From the NCBI GenBank assembly GCA_900208305.1, contig OAPG01000001.1, positions 62,001-126,000 of the forward strand: 64,000 bases of DNA. Direction: 5' to 3'. Every line of letters begins with the position of its first letter. Position 1 is the first letter of the stretch. The notes under the pieces are model-generated. The model saw nothing but the letters and a program-made list of their open reading frames with translations, was not told the DNA's origin and made no database searches. The position numbers were made by a program, and so were the translations under genes. Of the stretch, positions 21,583 through 32,273 are shown piece after piece. Source of the stretch: Melanopsichium pennsylvanicum. Taxonomy: Eukaryota > Basidiomycota > Ustilaginomycetes > Ustilaginales.

Positions 21583-23394
21583 TCATCGAGCCGCACCAGA
21601 CTCACTGCTGCATGCCGAGTGAGACTCGTGGTCAGACGTGTGAGCCATAGTTGAGTCTTGAGCATCGATGCTATTTCGGGTGGTTTCGGCTTTCTTGGCT
21701 TGGACGCTGTCGTTCTGGCTGATGATGCGATTAGCGTCGGCACCGTTGCCCTTCTCGAGATCATTTTCGTCGCTGACTGGTTGGGCAACTGCCCTTTTGG
21801 AGGATGCCTGCATCTGTTCGAGCATGGCTTTGGCTTCGGAGGCATACCTGCATCGCTCACGGATCTTGGCTCCATACTTGTAGAAGATGAAGGGGAATGG
21901 CAAGCAAATCAAAGCGAGCAAGCCGCCAACTGCTGGACCCCAGTGGATGCCATTCTTGCCGTCAATTGAATATAGCTGAGGCGTAAACAGGGGAAAGGCA
22001 AAGCCAAACAGAGACCTGATAACGCTGTTAGAAGCTAGAACCGATGCGGCGTAGATGAGGTACGAATCTGTGAGGTAACTCAGAGTCGAAAGGAAGATCA
22101 AGACCATGCCAAGACCGAAAGGAGCGCTGCCGATGATAGGTGCGATCCAGTGAATATCAGGGCTGTCGGTAGCAGCAAAGATGCCTAATCCAACCACAAT
22201 CGCAACAGCTCCAATCATTGAGGGGACGAGGCGAACTTCTGGCGGAGCAATTCCACCGTGCTTGTCCGCGATCCTACCGTACCTTGCATTTTCGTAAAGA
22301 ATAATGTAGGCAATGGCGAATATCATGCCGACCAGAACACCTAGGAAACCGAGGCCGCCAACACCTGGGCTCCATCCACGGTAACGTTGAAAGACGATCG
22401 GAAAAGCACCGAATAGCGAATAGAGGATGCCATAGATAATTGCAATATAGATGGAGAGCAGCAGGACGATGGGCTCCCAAATGAGGAGCAACCACGGACG
22501 GCTAAGCGCAACCTTGAATTGAGTCTTGAGGCTAGTGTCACGACCCTTGTCGAGCTTGCAGATGTAGTGGTATCCAGTGACCTCGCTGAGCTTCTGTGCA
22601 CGCCATCGAAGAAGTACGGGTGCGTATGTCTCGGGCACTGAGATGGCGCCAACAATAGTAATGATACCTGCAAAGATGGTGAGGAAGCCGATGACCCATT
22701 TCCAGCCCGCAGACTGGCCAAGAAAGCCACCAGTGATGGGACCAAGCGCTGGACCAAGGAAAGGTGCGCTTGCGAAGATGGCCATAGCGAGACCGCGCTG
22801 CTTGGCGTTGAACATGTCGGCGAGCGTTCCACCCGTGTTGACGAGGGGCGACGAACCGAAGAAGCCGGAGAGGAAACGGAAAACGATCAAAGAAGCCATG
22901 TTGGGTGAAGCGATGGAGACACCCTGCCACATGGTGAAGACCAAGTAGGTGAAGACATAGAGTTTTCGTCGACCAACAACCTCAGAGAAAGGAGCCCAAA
23001 AGAGTGGGCCGAAGGCGAATCCTAGTACGAATAGTGAGACGCCGAGAGTCAGGATGATCTGTCTGGGTGGATGAAACTCGGCCTGCAATGAATCAACGGC
23101 GCCCGAATAGGCGCTAGATGCGAGGGCTACGGATAAAGTAGCAATGGCGACCTGAATGGTGAGCAGCCACTTGTAGACCGACGCCCACGTCTGTGGATTC
23201 TCTGCATCTTTGGGAAGCCATTCTACGAGGTACGGGTCCTCCTTGGTTCCGGAACCCGAATAGGTCTGAGCAAGAATGTCGCGGAAAGATGTTGTGTATA
23301 GACGGTACGTTGTCTTTCGGAGAGTGTACTGCTCTGGGTCTGCGACTGCTTCCAACGCGGATGATGTGAAATCCTGGGTGGATTGGGACGACAT
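21583..23394 (-). CDS. MFS transporter, drug:H+ antiporter DHA1 family
   Basis: 603 residues, one exon, ATG at 23394. The N-terminal cytosolic part ends in the DHA1-typical DPYLVEWLPKDAENPQTW (about 53-70), followed by the first membrane segment. Motif A is SEVVGRRKLYV (137-147). FRFLSGFFGSSPLVNTGGTLADM and the antiporter-type stretch PFLGPALGPITGGFLGQ mark segments 4-5. VPETYAPVLLRWRAQKL opens the central loop. The C-terminal 90 residues after the last membrane segment are hydrophilic and Ser/Asp/Ala-rich. Relatives (Tpo1-4, Flr1, Caf5) export polyamines, azoles and other toxic compounds across the plasma membrane. The substrate here cannot be told. The 2-kb upstream region is free of genes. 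Confidence 0.9.
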   Translation of the reverse strand: MSSQSTQDFTSSALEAVADPEQYTLRKTTYRLYTTSFRDILAQTYSGSGTKEDPYLVEWLPKDAENPQTWASVYKWLLTIQVAIATLSVALASSAYSGAVDSLQAEFHPPRQIILTLGVSLFVLGFAFGPLFWAPFSEVVGRRKLYVFTYLVFTMWQGVSIASPNMASLIVFRFLSGFFGSSPLVNTGGTLADMFNAKQRGLAMAIFASAPFLGPALGPITGGFLGQSAGWKWVIGFLTIFAGIITIVGAISVPETYAPVLLRWRAQKLSEVTGYHYICKLDKGRDTSLKTQFKVALSRPWLLLIWEPIVLLLSIYIAIIYGILYSLFGAFPIVFQRYRGWSPGVGGLGFLGVLVGMIFAIAYIILYENARYGRIADKHGGIAPPEVRLVPSMIGAVAIVVGLGIFAATDSPDIHWIAPIIGSAPFGLGMVLIFLSTLSYLTDSYLIYAASVLASNSVIRSLFGFAFPLFTPQLYSIDGKNGIHWGPAVGGLLALICLPFPFIFYKYGAKIRERCRYASEAKAMLEQMQASSKRAVAQPVSDENDLEKGNGADANRIISQNDSVQAKKAETTRNSIDAQDSTMAHTSDHESHSACSSESGAAR

Positions 23395-25392
23395 GATGCC
23401 ATGTGAGAGAGTATCGTCGCTTTATGACGGATGGTTAGGTTCAGTTGGAAGACGGCAGATGCGTTGCGGCGAGCAAGGAAGGAGTTTTATGAGCAAACCG
23501 TCCAGGGGGCTCGCCTATAGAGTCGTTGCTAGGCTCGGAGGCTTGTGCGTTTTCAGGAAAGATGGTAAGAGGCGAATGGGATCAGAAGACGGGTGACTGA
23601 GCCCGTATACTTTTAAAAAGGGGAAGGCAGTGTCAGGGAGCTAGAGCTTGATCTTATGGCTTTGACGATGATGAGGCAGAGCTATGTATTTGGCAGAGGA
23701 TTTGCGAGTTGTCAAAATTCCGACGTATCACCACGATTCTGCGGGGATCTGTGCAGAGGAGATCAGAGAGCGGCATACAATACGAAACCAGATTCGTTCG
23801 GAATCAAGGCACGGTGTGTCTGGACTTGTCAGTCGCAATGACAAAAGCGAAAACTACTACACTGCAGAAGCCCGCGAAGCAAGGCAAGCGACAGCCACTT
23901 TGATGAAGTCGAAGGGCGATTTTCTAGCTCGAATTGACACTTGTGTGAAAACACGATGAGGATAATTCCGACAACATGGTGAGGTGATTCAAGCGAATGG
24001 ATGTGGGGGGAAGCTCATGGATCATGACAATTTAGACGAACAAGGAAGAGCTTCAGAATGCATATGACTGGAACCGAAGCAGTGGCACCGCTCCTCTATA
24101 TCTGTATAATTGAAGCCGACGGACTTTTGTACGCATCCGAGAGGTTTGACTGCACTATACAGCATTCTGCCACGCGACCATGACTGTCACGGCCTGGCTT
24201 TCACCTGCTCCTACAGAGTGATTGCGACAATTTGCACTATTGATGTCGGGAGTGTGGTCATCGCGGCGATGCTTCACTCCTGATCATGACTCTTGTGTGT
24301 GACTTAGCGAAGTGCCATTGTGAGGCGTATATAGGAGCAGCTCGAAGGAGAGATGCACGTTTTTTGACAGCTTTGCTCGTAACTTGATTTACTGTACAGT
24401 TTATTCGTAGTATTAATATAATCTTTTAACCATCTTTCAACGTTGGGGATTTTGACTCTTTTTTTTTTTTTTTTTTTAAGAGATAAATGAATAAAATTAA
24501 AAAGGAGCCAAATTTGTCAAGAGTGCTGACTCTGATTCTCGCTTTCCCAGACCCGTAACCGTGAGATGCCAAATTTCAACTACAAAACCGCTCTGATTTA
24601 GCTTGGCGTTTCCGGTTAGAATCAACCGATCTTTGCCGGTCCCGCGGTACTTGGCCTGGTCAATTTAATGCCGTAGCACAAACCAGCACATCACCACTTA
24701 GCCCTTGCTACTTGATACACATGGGGTGGCTTGGGCTTGTGTATAGCCATTTTTTGGCTCAGCTTCCGTCAACCATTGCACCTTGCCAAATGAGCAAGCG
24801 GTTCCGCGCTACTACAACACCATCACATTATCCAAATGAAGAGGATCAAGATGTGCCATCACAGCTGAAAAGTGATCGTGTATCGATTGCACTCCATGGC
24901 AAATAATTTCAGGCGGCGGCTAGTCGAGCGCTTATACTGTTTTCAACCTGTCAAGCGGCTTTGGGCCATACACGACCAAAACACAGCATCGTCTTTCTGG
25001 CAGCTTGACTTCACACGGCCAAAAAAAAAAAAAAAAAAAAAACTGAAAATGCCGAGTCCGAGATACCAGATCACGAGCGCCAGATCTATGTTCTCTAACG
25101 GCCTGATCTGTGGTTGTGTCCCTCTTGCTGCTTAATTTGCATCGTGCCAACCTGATCGCTGGTTTCTCACTACACTGGTCTACATCTTGAATTGATTTGG
25201 TCAAGTTGGAATCAGCTGTCACGTCTCATGACTAAAATCTGCTTGATTTCCCACACCGTTCTCTTACCAAAAAATTCACACAGAACAGTCACATTGCAGC
25301 CGCAGCTTCGAGCTGCCACGTGACGGCAAGTCATGCTGCGCTGCGCATAGGTGGTATTTGAATTGAATGCATTCTTATCCACCCACTTATCT
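23395..25392. other. 2-kb gene-free region with long A and T runs
   Basis: Promoter side of the MFS gene and 3' side of the large regulator gene. It holds a 19-base T run at 24459-24477 and a 22-base A run at 25021-25042, both exposed to sequencing-length error. Short open frames here show no protein features. Confidence 0.5.
25021..25042. repeat. A22 homopolymer
   Basis: An uninterrupted run of 22 A in intergenic DNA downstream of the Zn2Cys6 gene (minus-strand gene ending at 25393). No target-site duplication or retroposed gene was seen next to it, so it is a simple repeat rather than a retroposon tail. Confidence 0.8.
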
Positions 25393-28300
25393 CTAGAGGA
25401 AAGGCATATCCAGTCCAGCCGCCGCCAAATCCGTCAGTGCATCTTCCAACCACATCTTTGTCAACAAATCTTCCTTGAATGGGCTTCCTCCTGCGTTCCG
25501 CAGTATTTCATTCGACATCTGCTGAGAATGTATGTTGCTCCCATCCACACCATTGTCTGCAACATGAAGCGCTTGCGACGATGACGATCGTGCGATACCC
25601 GCGGGGCTTGCGACGCACGAAGCCGACCTGCCCATATTGCGAGGCGATGGTTCCACCATGCTTTCAAAACATCCTGCAGCTTCTCGCTGAGGCTGGTGTG
25701 AATGAACAGGTAACGACTCAGCTCCACTTGCCCACGACGACATAGGATGGTGTGAAGTGGGTGGTGCCAATGTAGACGTTTGATCATCGAGCCACTTGAG
25801 GAATAGCTGAGGATCCACTTCTCCAGGTAGAATGTCGGCTGTGCTCCACCACGATCCTGACCCACCTGTAAGCGGTTGCGACATTGGCATTGGCCATACC
25901 ATGCCTACTGAGTTGCCAAAAGTATTATTCGCCGCAAACGTAGGCTCGTGCCGTGAACCTTCTGAGGGGCGTACAAACGCGGATGCGTCTGCCGAAGCTG
26001 GTGCGCGCATCGCATTGTTGTTCTGCATGACGCCAATCGAGGCATCGTTCTGTCGTGGCTGTGTACTCGAGCTTGTGAAAACGACACCCAAATCAGAGTC
26101 ACTTGGTAAAGTTCCAGTTGGTGTGGTACTGGCGTTTGCGCCCTGCGATACGAGGTCCGTTCGAGCAGCTTGTTCATCTGTCACGTTCGCCCGCTTATCA
26201 TTGCGGCTATCTGCATCGCTCGCCCATGCTGTGCTGCCCGACGTCTCAGCTTGCACCAGTTGACCGGTACTGCGAGTACGGGACTTGTTACGAGACTGGC
26301 CTGCAGTGCTGGGAGCATTCCTGGTCTTGGCGTCCGTCAACACCAATTGTTTGGCCAGCTGGCGCAGGTAGCTAGAGTATCGATTGGCGAGGTGCACGCC
26401 ATCTGGAGCAGCACGTTCGAGCGCTGTAATCACCTGTTGCAATGACTGAGCGCAGCGTTTAAGTGGCAAGATCACATCCGACACCGCCGTCGCCTTGACG
26501 CAAAACACAGCAGCCATGACCAAAAGCAAGAACCATCGGGCAGGCGCACACATCATCGTCTCGAGCTCCACTGTCAAAATCCGTATCAGACTCTGAGCTG
26601 CCGCTAATGCTTCCCGCACAAATGGATATGCAGGATGTGTTGAGAAGCTAACTGTGTACGACGCAGCCGCCGATGCAGCACCGCTCGTCCCGGCTTTGCC
26701 TAGTCGTCCTTTGGAGCCGATCTCGGCTGCTTCGGAAGCGCGATACTGCCTGTGATTGCGCAAGCTGCGCAGACTGCGCTTGACAGAGTCGAGTGCGATG
26801 CCATTAGCATACAGTCGAGCGTAATGATACTCGACACGAACACGAAGCGAAGTCATGTCGCGCGTCGGTTCGATTCTTGGTTGTGTCCAATTCGCCCAGT
26901 TGTCCAGATCGTCTCGGATGGACTTGAGAGCTGGTACGAAGTCCTCATCCTCTAAGAGCCGCTCAGTCACTGCTTTGGATCGATATAGGTTCTCGCAAGT
27001 GCGAAACACGATCTGTAGCAGCTCTGCATGAGCACGGAAGGCGATCCAAGCGCGATTGGAGCCGGAAGGGAAGCCTACTTCGCTGCTGTTGCTGATGTCA
27101 GCATTCAGCAAGAATGGATGGGTTCGATCTCGAACTAGATTCATGAACGGCGCTGCCAGACCGGGACTTGAGATTCTGCGACCCAATCGCACAGAGAGAT
27201 GACAATCTGCGTGGACACTCGACATCCATACGCGCATACGGCGCTCTGCGTTTCTTCTCGAGGCTGCATTTCGGCTTGAGATGCCACTGTAGGTCGCATC
27301 GTTGTGAAGGTCGAGTCGCTCGGCGAGACGAAGCGCAGTGCCTGTCAGCATCCAAGCGGTGTCATCGAACTTTTCGGATTCACGCATATCCGCCTGCCGT
27401 GGCTTCTGTGTCGATCGAGCTTTTGTCTGCTTCTGTCTCCCTGGCCGCGGAATCTGCCCTTCGTGTTCAGAACGAAGATCGTCGCCAGTCGCTGCAACAG
27501 TCAAGGGACTCGTCGCTGATGCGTTCTCGGCCTCCTGCTCTGCTTCAGAACCTAGGCCATCGTCGTCATCCAAATCCTCATCGGACTCCTCTGAATCGGA
27601 ACTCGCGTCCGGCGATGTACGTCGATCATGCAGATCCAGCGTAGCCCACTCGCTCAGAATGAGCAACGCCTCGATGGTGCCGATTGTGTGAGACGCCGGC
27701 AAGAAGAAGGATCGGCTGATCTTCTCTTGCGTCCACTTCGAAATCCTGCGGTGGAAGGTGTCAACAGCCACTACGTGCTCGTTGTGATTCGCCACGTCGT
27801 AACGCGAAGCCACCGAGAGCATAGATCCCAGTAGGATGGGTTCACGGTAGACCAGCTCCGATAGCGCTTCGGGTGACTTGTCGAGTAGATGCGGCGCACA
27901 ATGCGGTGCGAACGAATGCATCTGTCGAATGAAAAAGTGGAGAAAGTATCGCGCTTCACTTCGTTTGATGAGCTTGAGCCGGACTGGTTCAAACTTTCTC
28001 CATCCGTAGCTATGCTTGAGCGGAGGTGGAGTTACGGGGCGAGCGAGGAGCGCTGCAGCCGACCGTTGTGCCGAGGTGAGATTGCTGCGGTGGACTGAGC
28101 TTGTTTGCGGGGTGACGACACCCGCAGTAGAAGACGTCGCCTGTTCGCGACCGCCGGCAGAAGGAGTCTGACCCTGATGGCTACGTGCTCCCCGTTCCTC
28201 CACAGAGGCTGTTCCGCCGGACTCTGGCTCACCGTCTCGGTCTCGGGCAGCATCAGCATCTTCCGCAGCCTCGCTTGAGTCCACCGCGACACCTGCGAGC

Positions 28301-29064
28301 ACTCTAAGCGCATCCTTACTGTGCTGTAGGCCAACTTCTGCGTATTGCTGTAGAGAATCAAGCCTCGAGATCAAGCCAAGAGGCTCTTCGTGAGACGCGT
28401 TTGCGGCAGATGGACTGGCGGATCGAGTGATTGGGTCGATCCGGTCTTCGGAGCTTTGGTGGTCCGTAATTTCTATGACGTTGTCAGCGTGCTCAGTCTG
28501 GTCGACGTCGCTGGCAAGCTTCCTTCGTTTGCCTTGCGCAGTCGAGCCATCACGATGATTGAGCCCATAGATCATTTCAATGCTCGGAAGGTCGAGTCGG
28601 TCAAGTGCAGAAACGGGCACGTCGTGACGAGCAGAATGGATTCTGGGATTTGTAGCTGGGAGTGATGCCAGGGCGGCACCTGCGAGCGCATCTATGGCAG
28701 AAGATGCAGCGCTGTGTTCATCATCCTCGTCCATGTCGTGGGCAGCTGAAGTGCGTGGATTCTTGGCGAGATGATGAACGCCGAATGCTTGCGACCGAGA
28801 TGAGCGGGCTTTGGGACCGCGACCACGAGTCGACATGGTGAAGAGACATGGACGCATCTCGCGCTTGCACCGCGCACATGGTGGCTCCGATGGTGCCGCA
28901 AGATCACCGAGCTCGCATTTGACCTTCTTAGTTCGACATCCATCGCAAGCCTTGAACGAGCGTTGGAAGTTTTTCCCAAGTGAACCGCCATCTGTATCTG
29001 GCGCCGTTTGATGCGCGGGTGATTGCGAGCCAGGCGGTACCGAGGTGCTGGTGGAGTCGCTCAT
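25393..29064 (-). CDS. Large Zn2Cys6 (fungal binuclear cluster) transcription factor
   Basis: 1223 residues from the ATG at 29064. An in-frame ATG at 29490 would give 1365 residues; the upstream part is low-complexity, so the shorter form is preferred. The DNA-binding cluster has Cys40, 43, 50, 63, 66 and 73 (spacing 2-6-12-2-6), with the basic segment RTKKVK after the second Cys. Long disordered Ser/Ala/Asp-rich regions follow. The middle-homology regulatory region (fungal_trans-like) starts around residue 410 (ARYFLHFFIRQMHSFAPHCA) and continues through REPILLGSMLSVASRYD, TIGTIEALLILSEWATL, DDTAWMLTGTALRLAERLDLH and RRMRVWMSSVHADCHLSVRLGR. The C-terminal 300 residues are disordered and probably hold activation functions. 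Nuclear. Target genes unknown. No neighbour obviously forms a pathway with it. Confidence 0.9.
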   Translation of the reverse strand: MSDSTSTSVPPGSQSPAHQTAPDTDGGSLGKNFQRSFKACDGCRTKKVKCELGDLAAPSEPPCARCKREMRPCLFTMSTRGRGPKARSSRSQAFGVHHLAKNPRTSAAHDMDEDDEHSAASSAIDALAGAALASLPATNPRIHSARHDVPVSALDRLDLPSIEMIYGLNHRDGSTAQGKRRKLASDVDQTEHADNVIEITDHQSSEDRIDPITRSASPSAANASHEEPLGLISRLDSLQQYAEVGLQHSKDALRVLAGVAVDSSEAAEDADAARDRDGEPESGGTASVEERGARSHQGQTPSAGGREQATSSTAGVVTPQTSSVHRSNLTSAQRSAAALLARPVTPPPLKHSYGWRKFEPVRLKLIKRSEARYFLHFFIRQMHSFAPHCAPHLLDKSPEALSELVYREPILLGSMLSVASRYDVANHNEHVVAVDTFHRRISKWTQEKISRSFFLPASHTIGTIEALLILSEWATLDLHDRRTSPDASSDSEESDEDLDDDDGLGSEAEQEAENASATSPLTVAATGDDLRSEHEGQIPRPGRQKQTKARSTQKPRQADMRESEKFDDTAWMLTGTALRLAERLDLHNDATYSGISSRNAASRRNAERRMRVWMSSVHADCHLSVRLGRRISSPGLAAPFMNLVRDRTHPFLLNADISNSSEVGFPSGSNRAWIAFRAHAELLQIVFRTCENLYRSKAVTERLLEDEDFVPALKSIRDDLDNWANWTQPRIEPTRDMTSLRVRVEYHYARLYANGIALDSVKRSLRSLRNHRQYRASEAAEIGSKGRLGKAGTSGAASAAASYTVSFSTHPAYPFVREALAAAQSLIRILTVELETMMCAPARWFLLLVMAAVFCVKATAVSDVILPLKRCAQSLQQVITALERAAPDGVHLANRYSSYLRQLAKQLVLTDAKTRNAPSTAGQSRNKSRTRSTGQLVQAETSGSTAWASDADSRNDKRANVTDEQAARTDLVSQGANASTTPTGTLPSDSDLGVVFTSSSTQPRQNDASIGVMQNNNAMRAPASADASAFVRPSEGSRHEPTFAANNTFGNSVGMVWPMPMSQPLTGGSGSWWSTADILPGEVDPQLFLKWLDDQTSTLAPPTSHHPMSSWASGAESLPVHSHQPQREAAGCFESMVEPSPRNMGRSASCVASPAGIARSSSSQALHVADNGVDGSNIHSQQMSNEILRNAGGSPFKEDLLTKMWLEDALTDLAAAGLDMPFL

Positions 29065-29848
29065 CTTTTTACTGTCTCGAACGGGGCAGTAGGCTCCATT
29101 GCTTGACGCACCTTTGCCCAGAGATGCTCGGTTATTTGCTGGAAGATGGTGGATCAAAGCTTGGGTTATGTCTAAAGATGGTTCCGCTTGATGCGTTAAT
29201 TTGCGGGGTACCAATGTCACTGAATGAGGCAAACCAGGTTGAAAGGCCGTGAAAACAGCTGCACGAGGTCCAGCCGCTGCAGCAGTACTGTCGGATAGTG
29301 TAGCTGAGGGAGGGGATGATATGAATCGATCGGTGCTCGATTGGCGATTTTGGGTGTGCTCCACCTCGGCGGTCAAAAAACAGGGTGAAGGATTGATAAA
29401 GATATGGAAGTGATGCAGTAGGACAGGTTGCTTTGATCGCCTGGAAACTAAGCCGCTTTTTGCCGTGCGTTCTATTGGAAACGGGCTCATAAGGCATCTC
29501 GGCTGCAAACAGGGGTCCAACGTTTCCCCACTCTCATCGGCTTTTGGCGGCTAACTACATACTCGCCCTCCCGATGCGCTTTTCAAGTCGGCGATTCTCA
29601 CTCATCCCTTCATTTCTTTCAGATTGTCATATGAGAGGGTTTGTGTACGTACGTACCGATGGCAAAGATAGTATTCGAATCAAATGTGGCATCGAAACTA
29701 AAAGAGACCTGCCCGTAAGATGCTTAAAGAAAATAGAATGTAGTGACGGTAGAAGAGCGCGCTGGCCATTGCAGCGATGTAAGGCTTCGAAGAGTCGCAA
29801 CAAAAATGGCGACCTGGACAAATTTGGACGGCAAGTACACTAGCTACC
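29065..29848. other. Leader/promoter region of the Zn2Cys6 gene
   Basis: The frame of the regulator stays open from 29064 back to 29520, so part may be coding if the ATG at 29490 is used. Beyond that nothing was recognised up to the 3' end of the next minus-strand gene. Confidence 0.45.
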
Positions 29849-30374
29849 TCAGTAATAGTTGGCGGCGTTTTCATACGGTATGAGGGGTTTGAACCTCCTC
29901 TCTTGAGTGTTGCAATCGAACGAGGCCGGTCGCATCTGATCTCCTGCAGGTGTGAAACCATCAGGATGCATGAGATCCCAGTTCTTTTGCATGATCTCCT
30001 GCTGCTTGGCAACGCTCTTGCACGCGAGATGCTGTGTGGCAATCAAGCCAACTACGCCTGTTGACACCAGTGTGACTAGTGAGGCAGCGACTGCCCCGGC
30101 AATGTTGTATTTGTTTTCAAGGGCTGTCACCGCCTTGTACTGCCGTGGCACCAAGTCATGATCTGTTGACAGAATGATTGTAAGTCAGAGGTTTTGCACG
30201 CTTCGAGCCAAGAGACGACATAGCTACCTCGCCACATGCACGCTCATCAGATTTGTAGGGGAACTCACGCTCTCGTTGGGCCTCGCGGCGTTCATGCGTG
30301 AAAGCTACTGGATGTGCTAGCGCTATACGGCTGAAGCAGAGCAGGACTAGGCTGTAGAGCGACAGAATTCTCAT
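29849..30374 (-). CDS. Small protein with signal peptide and one membrane segment, two exons, orphan
   Basis: Exon 1 is 30374-30269 and exon 2 is 30162-29849, giving 139 residues. The 106-base intron has GTGAGT and CAG borders and splits a His codon after its first base. Residues 1-20 (MRILSLYSLVLLCFSRIALA) form a textbook signal peptide with an Ala-x-Ala site before HP. A second hydrophobic stretch at about 56-79 (AGAVAASLVTLVSTGVVGLIAT) would anchor the mature protein. The C-terminal 60 residues contain CKSVAKQQEIMQKNWDLMHP and end in NAANYY, with two Cys (84 and about 119). Exon 2 alone has no ATG start, so splicing is required. I do not recognise the family. The layout suggests a secretory-pathway or cell-surface protein; a secreted effector is less likely because of the membrane segment. 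Confidence 0.6.
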
Positions 30375-30746
30375 CGTGGTGGCATGTGCAATGTTCCCGC
30401 CGGGGTCGGTGTCTGGATGGCTTGGAGGTGTTGATAGATCCATCGGCCAGGTGGTGCAGGTACTGAGGCAAGAGCCGTCTTAGGTCTGAACCTACTCCCT
30501 TTTCAGCCCACCCTGCCGCCGACGGTCGAGTGAGAGCACACGCTGTGGCTGACCCAGGTTCATCATCGCATGGACGAAATGAGGTGGCACCTTAAGCAAA
30601 CAGATGAAAGCCCACTTCGTATACTTTCGAGTCAAATCTACGTTACAGTGCAGCTCGTGAGGCTGTCATGACCGCGTTCCGTGCCGCCCGATTCATTGGC
30701 GGACCGCCTCATGTTGTACGTCTACAAATCGATGGAAAAGAGGTTG
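30375..30746. other. Intergenic, tandem minus-strand genes
   Basis: 372 bases with no feature beyond the presumed promoter of the small signal-peptide gene and the 3' end of the PQ-loop gene. Confidence 0.45.
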
Positions 30747-32273
30747 TCAGAGCGCCACAGCAGCAAGTGGGCGACCATAATCGTCGACACCAGCGCGCTT
30801 TTGACGGAAGCGCCAAGCGACGCAGAGCACAAGCAGAACGAGCTGGAGCGCGCCGGTCAGCACGTATGCCGCGAGCGAGGACCAATCGGTGCCCGGTTGC
30901 AGTGCCAAAGAGTAGACAAAGATGGCACTACCTGGTACCTGCAGACACATCATGGGAATGCTGAGACTGCCCACAAGTTTGGAGCGTGTCGTGTAGACGA
31001 TCTGTGGGAGGTACTGACCAGCGGCGAGCACAGTCGCTGAACTGCCCAAGAAGGCTGCCCATCGAGAGACGAGCAGGCGCGAAGACGGCCGGCTCAGGGC
31101 GATGGTGGGCATGTTGCCGATAGCTTGCGTCCAGCTCGAGAGGGCAGATACTTCCTCTGGTGGCGGGAAAGACTTTGGCGGCAACGAGCTGACGAGCAAA
31201 AGAGTGATGGCGCTGATGAAGATGAAGTGAATCAAAACCACCCATGCAAGCGCAACAGCGAGACTCCACTCCTCGGTACGGCGCTTGCGGGTACGAATGG
31301 CCCTCTGACCGATCTTGGCGCGCCTCTGGCGTTCGATTCGACGTATGCCTCGAGGGGCATTGGAGAGAATGCCGCGCTGAGCCGACGAGCGAGTTTGCTG
31401 AGATGCACCTGTGTTGTCGCTACCAGGAGCCTTCCACATTGGCCAGAAGGCGGGGGCAAGCCGCGAGAAGGCGCTGCTGCTCACGTCTCGTGGATGAGAG
31501 TTGTTAAAGCGAGTCGGCTGCAGTAGGGCTTCAGGATCACGGTGGTGGTCTTGATCATCGTCGTCGCCGCCATCAGAGGAGGTGTCATCGCCGTCACGCT
31601 GAGCAGGAATACTTGCGTAGTTCTGAGCAATGTGACTGTCGACCGAATCAAGGTCTGAATTGTCTGAGCCAGCCGACGAGATGTCGTCCGTGGAAGTACT
31701 TGCGAGGGCTCGAGGTGCCTTTGAAGGGGCGGCGAGCCTTCCTGTGCTTTCAGTGCTGTGGGATGGGACTTGTCGGACAGCAGCTGCTCTTCGAGCTGCT
31801 TTTCGTGCCTGACTGCGAAGGCGTCGATCCTGCTGATCACGATGCGGGAGTGCAATAGCGCGTTCGTAACGCTGATCTGCGGGATAGTAGATGAGGAAAA
31901 GGACCAAAACGGTAGCAAACATAAACCATTGCAAACCGACTTGGAGGATGCCCAAGAGTGACTCGGAGCATTTCAAGGTTGACAAAGAAGAGCAGCACCT
32001 GACGATGCCCCATTGAAGCGCGACAACATTGAGGAAGCTGGATGCGCTGGAGGTTGCACCGAGTAGCAAAAACCATGGCGAAAAGCCTTGCGATGACTTG
32101 TTGAGTACGATGCGGATGATTTGTGGCAGGTAGGAGACAATGAGGCCCACACACAACAACATGGAGAGATAGACTGCCACTGGATCCTGATCGACATGGC
32201 AACTTGCATCGTCGTGAAGACTCGCATCGACAGATGCACCAGCCCACAGCGAAGACAGCATTGTCTGCATCAT
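30747..32273 (-). CDS. PQ-loop repeat membrane protein (vacuolar/lysosomal-type transporter)
   Basis: 508 residues, one exon, ATG at 32273 with a second ATG in the next codon. Two PQ-loop motifs are visible: SYLPQIIRIVLNKSSQGFSP (about 48-66) and QYLPQIVYTTRSKLVGSLS (about 426-445), each inside a group of three or four hydrophobic segments. Between them lies a large hydrophilic insertion (about 155-320), rich in Ser/Asp and then Arg. PQ-loop proteins such as Ypq1-3, cystinosin and PQLC2 export amino acids from vacuoles or lysosomes. The family in fungi also includes members of unknown substrate, often with a long central loop. A transporter role is therefore inferred and the substrate is open. 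The C-terminus is short and basic. Confidence 0.82.
   Translation of the reverse strand: MMQTMLSSLWAGASVDASLHDDASCHVDQDPVAVYLSMLLCVGLIVSYLPQIIRIVLNKSSQGFSPWFLLLGATSSASSFLNVVALQWGIVRCCSSLSTLKCSESLLGILQVGLQWFMFATVLVLFLIYYPADQRYERAIALPHRDQQDRRLRSQARKAARRAAAVRQVPSHSTESTGRLAAPSKAPRALASTSTDDISSAGSDNSDLDSVDSHIAQNYASIPAQRDGDDTSSDGGDDDDQDHHRDPEALLQPTRFNNSHPRDVSSSAFSRLAPAFWPMWKAPGSDNTGASQQTRSSAQRGILSNAPRGIRRIERQRRAKIGQRAIRTRKRRTEEWSLAVALAWVVLIHFIFISAITLLLVSSLPPKSFPPPEEVSALSSWTQAIGNMPTIALSRPSSRLLVSRWAAFLGSSATVLAAGQYLPQIVYTTRSKLVGSLSIPMMCLQVPGSAIFVYSLALQPGTDWSSLAAYVLTGALQLVLLVLCVAWRFRQKRAGVDDYGRPLAAVAL

Noticed and set aside
25021..25042. A22 run as a possible retroposon tail
   Set aside because: No intronless gene copy, target-site duplication or transposon protein is next to it.
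28032..28361. 109-codon minus-strand frame within the Zn2Cys6 gene
   Set aside because: Alternative-frame shadow of the long regulator frame on the same strand.
29875..29900. B-box-like sequence (GGTTCAAACCCC on the minus strand), possible tRNA
   Set aside because: It lies inside the coding exon of the small signal-peptide gene, and no acceptor, D or anticodon stem can be formed around it.
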